Assembly (NCBI RefSeq): GCF_029873635.1
Contig: NC_080422.1
Coordinates: 12,672,936 to 12,736,935 of the forward strand
Length of the DNA: 64,000 bases
From: Malania oleifera
Lineage: Eukaryota > Streptophyta > Magnoliopsida > Santalales > Ximeniaceae
Reading direction: 5' to 3'
Numbering within the stretch: position 1 is the stretch's first letter; each line of letters starts with the position of its first letter. Positions 11,040 through 21,973 of this stretch are shown here, in pieces. A program made the position numbers and the translations under genes. The notes under the pieces were generated by a model. The model saw nothing but the letters and a program-made list of their open reading frames with translations. It was not told the origin of the DNA and searched no databases.

Positions 11040-11790
11040 ATCATGAAGTTTGCAATAGGTCTGGAAAAATTATTTCATGGGTTAAACCTCCAGTAAGGTG
11101 GATAAAACTTAATTGTGATGAAAGTTGTAGGGGCAATCCGGGTACTTCAAGAGGTGGAGGAATTATTCGGGATTACCATGGCATGATAAAAGTCGCTTTT
11201 TCAAGTTATTTTGGCAATGGTACAAATAATAGTACAGAATTAAAAGCAATTAGGGAAGGGATTCGTTTGTGTAAATGTTTGCATTATGTTAATGTGATTA
11301 TTGAAAGTGACTCGTGAATTGTAGTTGATTGGTTTCGGAAAGGTAGATGTACTTTGTGGTATCTTTGAGAATTTTGGGAGGAGCTCGTGGCAGAGTTAGA
11401 AGGAGTGAATGTCATGGTGATGCATCAATATAGGGAAGACAATAGTGCGGCCGATTTTCTTGCTAAAGAAGGAGAAATAAGAAATAAGAAATAATGTAAT
11501 CTACGAAAAACAACACCTTCTATCACGTTACCTGAAAGGTATCCTTTGAATGGATAGGTGAGGTCTTGTTTCTGTTCGTTGTTAGTTAATCTCTAGAGTT
11601 TCGTTTGGTATATTTCGTTTTATTTTTGGTTGTTTTTATGTTTTTATCTCATTTGTTAGTTATGTTTAATTTTGTTTGTCTTAATTTGGTTGGTTGGTTG
11701 GTTTTAACTTGTAACCACGGTATTTCTCCGCAAAAAGTGAGGGTTTATTAATAAATAAATAGACTTGCCGCATTCTTTTACCAAAAAAAT
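11040..11790 (+). mobile_element. LINE 3' end (RNase H domain and 3' UTR)
   Basis: 5'-truncated L1-type element. The first 450 bp encode a plant LINE-type RNase H domain, then a 3' UTR follows. It contains ACCACGGTATTTCTCCGC and GTGAGGGTTTATTAATAAA and ends in an A-rich tail near 11790. The same 3' end appears inverted at 53306-53460, so the two insertions belong to one family. Confidence 0.82.
11050..11495 (+). pseudogene. LINE RNase H domain (RVT_3 type), broken
   Basis: Reading from about 11075 the frame gives WVKPPVRWIKLNCDES, GNPGTSRGGGIIRDYHG, NNSTELKAIREGIRLC, IIESDS and REDNSAADFLAKEG. This is the plant 'putative ribonuclease H' domain with its Asp/Glu/Asp catalytic pattern. Stops at about 11316 and 11367 interrupt it. 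The same domain exists as free-standing host genes, but the LINE 3' UTR directly downstream argues for a LINE remnant. Confidence 0.8.
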
Positions 11791-12085
11791 AAATAATTAA
11801 AATAAATTAAAAAGTAAAAATAATGATATAACCTAAAAAAAGGCCCCAACATTAAACTCGGTATTAAGACTAAAAAAGGAAAAGGAGTCAAAAGATTAAT
11901 AGAAAAGATGTAGTGCCTATTAATTAAGGCAAAGGAATAGAATACCAATCTTTATTCTCTAATAACATATCCATAGTCAAAACGTAATCCACATGATCAA
12001 AATAAATTTTCATTAAGAAGGAAATTAATAAGAAGGTATCCGAATGTCTGTAAAAAAAGACTTCACAAGAAAGGTAAGACATCCG

Positions 12086-12255
12086 ATTTTTTTTTTTTTT
12101 TATTACATAGGAACTCCAGCCACCAATGAGCCCTTTGGACCCCTTCGTGTGGTACCAAACCTACGGATCAACGTCCTCTGCCCCCAGATCTTGTTGATTA
12201 TGGTAAAGTTCGGATGCAGACACAACTTTTGTGCATTAGTTGGACGTTCATTGAT
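12086..12255 (-). mobile_element. SINE-like element, copy B (3' part)
   Basis: Its reverse complement aligns with the 3' 150 bp of copy A: ATGCACAAAAG near the start, AAGATCTGGGGGCAGAG in the middle, and GGAGTTCCTATGTAATA at the end. It then runs into an A tail, seen as a T run at 12087-12101. The poly(A)-like tail supports retroposition. The minisatellite and 5' part of copy A are absent. Confidence 0.7.
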
Positions 12256-14600
12256 ATAAGTATCAGAGTGTTTTTCTAGAGTACATTCCATTTCCTCCAA
12301 ACCGTTTTTCCTTTATTCCTTAGGTGATCAAAGTCATGATTTTGACTCTACCTAACCTTAACATATTCAAACTTATACATTAAAGTATCAAAGAGGTCGA
12401 GGCAAATTAAGTTTAGTTGATATATGGTGAGGTAAACATTGCTTCTATCTAAGCTTTCAAATGAATCAATCAACAAACTCTTACAAAAGCTTAAAGTAAG
12501 TTTATAAATGAGTCTGAATAAGCTTATATATGAACGGCTCAAAAGTTTATACAAATCAAATTAGATGTTTTTTCAGAGTAAATTATTAAGTATATCAAGT
12601 ATATCACATCATTCATAAATTAACCCAAAAAGATGATGAGAACTCAAAAACTAACTCACATGAGACCACACATATATAAAACATATCTTTCTTTCAAAAA
12701 CAATTCAAAAGAATTCATGATTAATTTCATTTCCTGTAAAAATTAGGAAAAAAATCATAAATAATTTCTCTTCGCAGAGCAAATTACAAAAAAATCCATG
12801 GTTAAAAATTACAAAAAAAAAATCTATAGTTCATTTTCTTTGTGAATTGATATTTTTTTATTATCCATTTTTGTCCATTCAATTTTATATTGAAAGATTA
12901 TATAAAACATGCTAACATTTAATGATTATTTTTATTATTATTATTTAGAATGAATTATAATTTTCTCATGTGAAAATTACAATATTATTATTTATCCACA
13001 TTTTATAAATTTATGGTTTGGCTAAAGAAAATTTTAGAATATATTTTAAATGATTATATGATTGAATAGTTTTATGAATTCCTAAACATTAAACAAGTCC
13101 ATTAATTTTTCTATGAAAACTTACCCTCGTAATTTTATAACATTTTATATTAAATAAAAGATAAATATTCCCAATTCATAATCAATGAATCTACTAAAAC
13201 CACTAATTGAATTGACACTTCAAGCTCAATTTTTTTATCATAATTTTTCTAGGAAGAGAAATTAATCAAGATTTTTGTGATTTATTTGGAAAGAAAATTA
13301 ATTATGGTTTGCTTACATTTTTTAGTATATGAGTTGTTATGATTTTTTTTTTGGTTAATCTATTAATGACACAACAGAGTCTATTAATTTAATACATTTT
13401 CAAATTATACGAGGTATCTCCTTTTTGAAGAAATTATTAATTAAAATAAGTATAATAAATTATATATAACTTCAACTTTGGGTCCTCAATTTAGTTAGTA
13501 GTTTTAATAGATTAATTGGTTATACATTGACAATTTTTATCTCTTATTTTAATAATAAATGTTATAAAATTATTAAATTTTTATAGACTAACTAATGGAT
13601 TTATTTAATTTTTTTAAATATTTGTAAAACTATTCAATCATATCATTATTAATTATGTTTTAAATTTTTTTGACTTAACCAAAAAATTTTAATAGATATA
13701 AATAAATTATAGTATTGTACTTTTCATACAAAATAAATATAGCTGATTTGAGAAAAATAATAGTACTTCATTAAAAATAATCAGTAAATATATCATAGCA
13801 TATTTTAAATATAAAATTGAACAAAAAAGAAAAATAAAAAAATGTCAATTTAAAATTCTTGTATATCACATAGATCTCTCTCAATTAGTTAGAAAAAAAA
13901 TTAACTATAATTTTTTTTTTTTGTAAATTTTTAACTATGAATTAATCGTGAATTTCTTTGTAATTTGTTTTCGGAAGGAAAAATAATTATGAATTTTTTT
14001 AATAATTTTTATGAGAATGGAGACTAATTATTTATTTTCAAAAAAAATGAATGAATGAGACTTTATTAACTCAGCTCATTTAAGAACCTTCAAAAACAAT
14101 TTTAAAAGTAACTCATTTATGCAAATAAAAAATCGGATCTTTCAAGTCAAACGATTGAACTTTTAACAAAAAATATTTATTTGATTTTTGGGAGTATGAA
14201 GTTTAGATCTTATAATTGAATTATGTAAATTTGAACAAAATAATAGTATAAAATTATATTAAAAATTATTCAAATTTATACAAATCAAAATTAAGAATTA
14301 AAATTCTTATAGACAAATACTACTTTAGTTTGTTGAGAAAGGAGCTATTTTTCAGCTTTTTAATTTAAATACCAAAAAAAAAAAAAGTATAGCAAGAAAA
14401 ATGAAAATATTGAATTTTTTTTTTTTAGAAGGTGGCATTTTTTTCATTTTTTGAAAAATAGAAAAAAGGTTTCAAGGAAAAAAGAAACCTTTGATTGATG
14501 TAACTTCTGGGAAAAAATTGAGAAAGCAAATGGACATGCTTTTGAGGGGATAGGATTTTGTAGTTTCTACTTTCTGGTTTCTAGTTTCACTTTCTAGACG
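12256..14600. other. AT-rich intergenic DNA, no gene seen
   Basis: More than 2.3 kb dominated by A/T runs and short palindromic AT tracts. No reading frame, RNA gene or recognisable transposon was found. Confidence 0.6.
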
Positions 14601-14627
14601 TTCTCCCTGTTTCTCATTTTCCCAAGC

Positions 14628-14634
14628 TATAAAT
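14628..14634 (+). promoter_or_regulatory. putative TATA box of PEX2
   Basis: TATAAAT lies 298 bp upstream of the PEX2 start codon, where sequence changes from AT-rich to mixed composition. A start of transcription near 14655-14665 would follow. This is a prediction from the motif only. Confidence 0.4.
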
Positions 14635-14675
14635 TTCGTAAATTTCGAAAGCTCAGTGAAATCCTGCGGCGATTC

Positions 14676-14849
14676 ATGAAACCCAATGAATCAAATCAAA
14701 TGAATCCCTGCAAATCCAACAGTGACGCTGCAACCCAGAAAACCACGTTGTCCTTTCCTCCCCTGCCTTCTCTTTACCACGGTGTCCATTCAATTTTACT
14801 GTTTACTGTGCCTTTCGCATGTTGCGAATCTGCCACTGCACTTGAATAG
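14676..14849 (+). promoter_or_regulatory. upstream ORF in the presumed PEX2 leader
   Basis: An ATG at 14676 opens an uninterrupted frame of 57 codons ending TAG at 14847-14849, entirely upstream of the PEX2 ATG (14927) and 77 bp short of it. If transcription starts at the TATA box above, ribosomes would meet it first. The peptide has no recognisable domain. Whether it represses PEX2 translation is unknown. Confidence 0.4.
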
Positions 14850-14926
14850 CACAGAGCACCGCAAAAAACGCAGACCCAGAAGTAGAAACCCTAAAACCCA
14901 TCACCTCTTCTTCTTATTCTCCTTCA

Positions 14927-17900
14927 ATGGGCACCGCCAGCCCACCACCTCCTCCTGCCGAAGATGCTTGGGTTAATACTTACCAAAACTTGCTTCCTCA
15001 GTGGCAATCCTTCGCCTCTTCCCACCGTGTATGTTTTCTCTTTACTCCTCTCTCTGGCGACTTTTGTAGCGTTCGTATCGCCCGACTTCTTCCTCTTACT
15101 GGAGTTCGATTTCTGTTTTCCGTAATTGTTGTGGAAATTAGGACTGGGTTTTTGCTTTTACTTTATTTGTGTTTGGGGAACGCTTCTGTTTTGATTTCAA
15201 GTTCAATTTTTTACTGAAATGTTGGTCACCTGGGTTTTGTTGTCAAAGCCCCGTTTGGTTTCTGGGAAATAATAGGACCAAAAAAACAGATGTTTTCAAT
15301 TAAGCCCTGTTTGCTTAATTTTTTTTGGCTGTGTTATTCAGATAGATACTTTCGTTTTGCTTTATTAACTGATATCTTGTTATTGGAATTTCATGATCTC
15401 CCATATTTGATCATTAGATTTTTATTTGGTTGCCGAAAAGGAGAGCAGATTGTTTATTTTTAATTGGTAGGGATTTGCGAGAACCAATATGGAGAACTGA
15501 ATTTAGCACGATAGGCTGTAGGACGGCATGGTTTTTTCCTTTTTTTTTCGTATTCATTCTTTCAAAATGTGAATTGTTCTGCTGTTGTGTTTCACCTTAT
15601 TTATATTACATGATTTGCATTTTCTTCAAAATTTTGAATTGTTTTGTTGCTGAATTTCACATTTTTTTTTTCAGTTCCTGTTATTTGTTTGCTGAAAAAA
15701 TTAAGAAAAAAAAAGTGAGTTGAACATTGCAAATTTTTTATTTTTTTTTCCTGTCTGGTTTGGTTTTATTGTTTCAAACACTTTTGATTTCTTCTCTGCC
15801 AATAATAAAGTTGTATTAGGCTTAAGTGAGTTGCGTTTTTATTTTTCCATTTAAAATTCTACTGGCTTATAAATAATGGGATTTTCTAAATGTCTAATAT
15901 TATTTTGTTTTCCTATCTTAGTTGATGAATGGATACTTTGAATGGATAGATAGGTAGTTTTATTTTATTTTATTTTTTTCAAAAGCTTTAGGATGTGTGT
16001 CCTTATGAATGGGATGTTACTCCAAAAAATCGCGAATCCTTCTGTTTACATATGTAAATTTTATCTGGGTATTTGTGCATATTTTTCATCCCCATTTGAA
16101 ATTTATACATTGTTTATTCCTTAATTAATTTTGTTTTGTTTCTAAATTTGTTCTGCAGTCAATAATTCCAATCTCAATTTCTAGAGTTAATCAGTTTGAT
16201 GCCGCAAGATTGGACATTGAAATGTCTGCCATGTTGAAAGAACAGTTGGTTAAGGTTTTCTCTTTGATGAAGGTATCAATCTTGTAATTCATTGGAGGAA
16301 TCAGAAATTTTTAACTATGATTAGAGTTACACAGTGGAACTGCTTTATGTGAAATTTAATTTAATTTTTTTTTTCTTTTTATTGGTATTAGCCAGGATTG
16401 TTATTTCAATATGAACCTGAACTTGATGCTTTCCTTGAGTTCCTCATTTGGCGTTTCTCAATATGGGTGGACAAACCTACTCCAGGAAATGCCCTTATGA
16501 ATCTGCGTTACAGGGATGAGCGAGCTGTGGAAACTGGAGGAAAAGGTAGGGAGATGTGGCTGTGCCATACTTATGTTGCTGTCTCCCCAAGCTTGTTTTA
16601 GATTACCATGCTTACATCATCTCTAGTACTTTGACTTGATACGCTGTCTTCTTGAAACCGGACTGTGGTTCTCTTGCAAATTTCTCTTATTTATTACTTT
16701 ATTTGGTTTTGTCCCCACAAGCTTGGGACATTGTTTCCCTCATTAGTTACCAAGCCAAAAGAATGTCCAAATTGGATCTGTGCAATTGTTAATCTTTTCA
16801 TTCCTAAACCAACTTTCCAATGCTTGGGCAATACAATTGTTAAAGCTTGATATACATTGTTGGCCAATAACCTAACAATTTAAGCTTTTAGGTAAAGTGG
16901 TAATCTAACATGGTATCAAAGCTGGTTACCAGGAGGTCCTGAGTTCTAGTCGTGTTGTCCGCGTTTATTATGTGGTATTTAAAAAATTATTATATTCCCT
17001 ATAATGGGTGATATTATCGTGTCTTTATCTCTCCACGTGTTGTTGGGCTGCACGTGCGAGGGAGTGTTTATGCTTGATATAAATTGTTGGCTCACAACCT
17101 AATAGCTTAAGTTTTTAGGTAAAGTGGTAATCTAACAACAATGTATGATTTTATGGGAATAAAATGCTTACACAACAAACTCTGTGATTTGTGAAGGTGA
17201 AGGGGCTATATGCTCACATATTAGCAATGATTGTATTTTCTGATGGTAACATGATAACCGAATTGATGAGTATATTTGGATATTGGTTTGTTTCCTCTGT
17301 TGTCAGGCTTGGAGTAGATAAAGATAGTTTAATTTTTTATTGGCTATCTTCAAATGCCTATGTTTAATTTGGCTATGGTTGAAGTCAATAATCCTTTTCC
17401 TCTTTCTTGTTGTACAAGATTGAGTCCATTTATGATTTTGATCATAATTTTGCTTATGAACCTTTTGTAATAGCTTGAATAATTGTTGAAAATAGATTCT
17501 TCTTGTAATTTTTTTAACCCATGTTTGATATTCTTAAAGGGCCATTTGAGAATATTAATTCCAGATTTTATACTGCTATGCTATGGTACTTAAGATTTGT
17601 TGTTGTTGTTACATCTTAGAAATGATGCTGCTGGGCGGTTAACATATGGAACGTATATTTTTCTTTTCATTTTTTATAAAATTGAAGTAAGAGTCCCCAA
17701 AAAAACACCCAAAAAAAAGTCTCAAAGGCAGGTGCGCAAAATGTTTATGTCCTGTTCTGATCCCAAGGATAGCCCCGCTGGGTAGTTCACTTATGGATCA
17801 TTTTTTTCTTTTTCTTTTTTCTTATTTTATTTTATTTTTCTTAAATGGAAGAGTCCCAAAAGTTACTACCCAAATGAAAAGTCCCTAAAGCAGGTTCCCA

Positions 17901-20900
17901 AAATGTTTATGGCCAATTTTCTTTTATAAGAAAAAATTATATAACAGAGACCCAAAAAGCACAAGAGGGGGAGAAAAAAATGCTCTCCAGAGAGCAAAAG
18001 GAAATAACCAGCAAAAAATTACAATACACTGCCTGCCAATCGTTAACAACATTGGGCAGTGGGAAACCCCTAAAAGACCTGAAGGAATGGGCCCAGAAAG
18101 AGCCAAGGACACTGCTTTATCTTGCAGCAGCCAAGGAGAGATTATGCAATCCTCAAGTATTTTTGCATTTCACTTGATCCATAAGAATGGCAACGATTCA
18201 TTCTACATATATTCACTTCCCATGCCTCCTCCCCCAGAAGCTGTGTGGCCCTTTTTTCCTCCCTCTCTTTCTGATATTCAACTATGTCATCTAGTCGGGT
18301 GCTTCTTCAGATATTCTAATTTTTTACTTTATCTTATTTATGTTATCTTCGATACAGTGAGGACAGGTTTGGAAGGACCCGGACTAACTATTGCTCAGAA
18401 GATTTGGTATTGTTTTGGCACTGTTGGCGGGCAGTATATCTGGGCTCGTTTGCAGTCTTTCTCTGCTTTTCGTAGATGGGGTGATTCAGAGCAGGTACTG
18501 CTTTTGTCAGCATGCTTACACATTTTTTTTTTAATTTTATTTTTGGGTGGGCAAGGTCAGAGTGGTTGAAGAAGAGACTGATTTTGCTTTAACATATTCC
18601 TCAGAGCTCATTGGCGCGCCGAGCATGGATCTTGATACAGCGTCTAGAAGGGTTGTATAAAGCAGCTTCATTTACCAACCTGGTGATATTTCTGCATACG
18701 GGAATGTATGTGTTTGACCATCAGACTATCCCCTTCACTTTTTCTTAAATCTGTTCTATCTGAAATTAACCATGACCAATCATTTGAATAGAGCTCCAAA
18801 ATCAGATTATGCATATAAGTTAAACTAAACTCTAGAATGCCTCGTCTGTCTGAGTAGTTTTAGTTAGAGGCTTAGGGTAGATAAGCACATTCAACTGAAT
18901 ACAAGAGAACTGTCACACAACAACTTGACATATGGTATGCCGCTTGTGGGTTCTTTAAGCATAGTTATTATTATTATTATTATTATTTTATTTTTTTATA
19001 CATTTTGAAATAGCCAAGGGCATCGCCAAAGGATGCCCATGATCTCAAAATCAGGATTGCAGAAGAAAGTACTGACATGGATGTCATTGAGTTTGCTGGG
19101 GCCTAGGTTTATTGTAGCAAAATGAATGTGTTAGGGCACTATATATTGAGTTTTCCTGATTGTTTTAATGGTCTGCTTCTAGTTGAATTGAATATTTTCC
19201 ACACTTTGATGTTGAAACATGACATTTTTTTTTTTTTTCATTTTTCAATACTACAGACTTGTTGAAAAAGGTTTGTAATATTTCAAAAAGACAGGATTGT
19301 GGGAAAAGCATCATTTAATGGATGATGGTGATACATTCATTATCAAGAGATAAAAGAAAATATGAGTGCCCTCTGAAAAAAGAAAAAAAAACACATGGGC
19401 ATACATAAACACAAAAAAAAGATTACATTAAGCAGCTCTCCAATCATAAGAAGTACCTTCTAAAAACACCATAAGAACTTGCCCACAAAAATGGTAGAAA
19501 TACCACTATATCCTAGAGAAAAACAAACAATTTTTCATAAAATCATCTTCTTCTTCCCTCTCTAAATGCATTCAGTTCTTATAAGACCTTCGCAATGGGC
19601 ATACCTGCACATCTACAGGAACGCGAAACAAATTGCTCCAAAGCCTAGCAACTTCACAATGAAAAAAGAGATGTGAATTAGTCTCCTATGAGGATTTACG
19701 CATTATAGACATGTTTGGACTGCAAACTTCCTCCACACCTCCAATAGATTGTTCGTATTAATCACTGTTAAGGATCAAAGTCCTGATTAAAGCTTTATTT
19801 TTGGAAGGAACCTTTGCTTCCCGAATAGTTTGTCTAGAGAATAGAGAGAATAGTGCCAGAGTAGTTGTTCAATAAATGCATCAAAAAATATTTTCAAGGA
19901 CCTCCACTAGATAAACTAACTCCTCTGCTTCCCTATCATTGAAATTTTAGCCCAAGAAATGGAACTCCCTGTTCAAAGAACAAGAAAGAAGAAGCAGAGG
20001 CATTGTAAGGGTGACCCTGTGAGGCATTGGGGAAAAAAAAACGAAAAAAGAAGCAATCCCAGCCCAACTTTCTACCCAAGTGCCTAGCATATGCAGTTTT
20101 TTTAAGTGAAAGGGAAAATTAAGCGAAAAACTTGAGATATGAAATTCTAAGGGTTTTCTTGTGTAGAAAAAATAGCTCTTTTGACATCCTTGCCATTCAA
20201 ATGAAGATTTAAAGATCATACTTACTCCTTAATTCCGTCCCATAAGGAGTGGGTTCCAATTGGATTCTTTTAACCATTTACCTATTGGAAGAGTGCTTTG
20301 ACACCAAATTTCCAAGACCTAGATCTCTCTTTGCATAGGCTGTTGAGCAATCTCCCAACTAAGGTGCCCCTCTTCTCATCCTTGTAATCATTTTTTGTTC
20401 AATGAAGAAACAAAGTGATGTAGGACAGTATTAGAATTCAGTAATAAGAGAGAGAATTGAGAGAATTAAAAGAAGAAGAAGAGGAGAGGAGGAAGGGAGG
20501 GAGAGATGGTTCTCTATCATTCCCCCCAGATTGAAAGAAACTCTGATCCATAGAGTGGACTACAAATATGACTAGCAAGTTAGGAGCACTATCACAAACA
20601 TCATCCTTGGCAAGCCATGTAGTATTTGACTCGGGATGACCTCTCCACCGAACCAAGTAGCGACAAAATCCATTGCGAGGAGACATTACAAACCCATCAT
20701 CCAAGATAGACTGATAGAGTCCATTGCTTCTTGTGGTTGAGAAATAGAGGGAGGCCAAGGAGTTGCTGAACCTGCTTGAGCACCAGTTGGCAAACCAAGA
20801 GGCTAAAAAATGCCTCTGTAAGGTGTCAAATCCTATACATTAAAAACTAGACTAATGGTCACATGAGTAGGTAAATCAAGTAAATATGCATTAGGTCCAA

Positions 20901-21920
20901 GTTTCTTAAGGCTGAGGAAAGGGCAAATGGCACGGGCATATGGAGCTTTTTAAATGAATTTCTTGGGTAGTTTCAGGTCTTATGCAAACCATGACACTAT
21001 CACCTATATTAAACTCTCTAGCTTTACAATGCATATTTGCAGCAAGTTTATAATCCATATTACTCATAGCAATCTTTTGCATAACCTTAGTATGCAACTC
21101 ATGAATGTGATGAACAAAAGATTCAACATACTCAGAAATATGGGCATCTAGTGGCAATGGAACAAGTCAATGGGTGCACGGGGTTTGTAATCAAATCCAC
21201 ACTCAAAAGACTCTTACCTCATGAACATTGACTCACTCTAAAATGAGCAGCGCAAACGCTATCCCAAGTATAGGAGTTCTGTCGCGTAATAATTAGCCCG
21301 AAAGGTCAGATCGTCTCCTCAGGGAATGTAGATTAATTTCAAACTTGCGTTAAAACAACAAGGATAAAATAAAAATCATTTACTAAACACAGTTCAGATT
21401 CATATTCTTGGGTTTTTGAGAGTTTGTAACGAAATTAAAACAAAGCAAAACCTAAACTAAGAACATAACATGCAAAAACAATAAAATAACTATAATGAAA
21501 TTAAACAAGCCAAACAACTATGCCAACCTAATGTAACCATTATAATTCATTCAATGACTCATTCAACCATTCAAATAAACAATAACAAAATTAAACGAGC
21601 AAAATAATCAACCCTTTAAGCATTCAAATAATAAACTAAGAATGAAGACTTCATTAATCTAATAAAAACATTCAACAATTAAATAAACTTAACCCAACAA
21701 TGTCTTAAACAAATATAAATCCAACAATAGTTTAAATAAAAATAAACTAAACTCAACAATGGCTTAAATAAAAATAAACTCAAACAGTAGCTTAAACAAA
21801 AATAACTAAACTCAGCAATGGCTTAAATAAAAATAAACTCAAACCAATAATAAGTTCCAACAAGATATTAAAATGACATTGAAGTAAAACAAAACAATTA
21901 AATAAAGAAACAAGGGAGAG

Positions 21921-21973
<53 letters not shown>

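Noticed and set aside
11050-11495. Host gene encoding a free-standing RNase H-like protein
   Set aside because: Two in-frame stops and a LINE 3' UTR directly downstream make a LINE remnant the simpler reading.
18087-18569. Separate 160-aa gene on the plus strand
   Set aside because: The frame reads through PEX2 intron 3, exon 4 and part of intron 4. Only 18358-18494 is coding, and splice sites fit PEX2.
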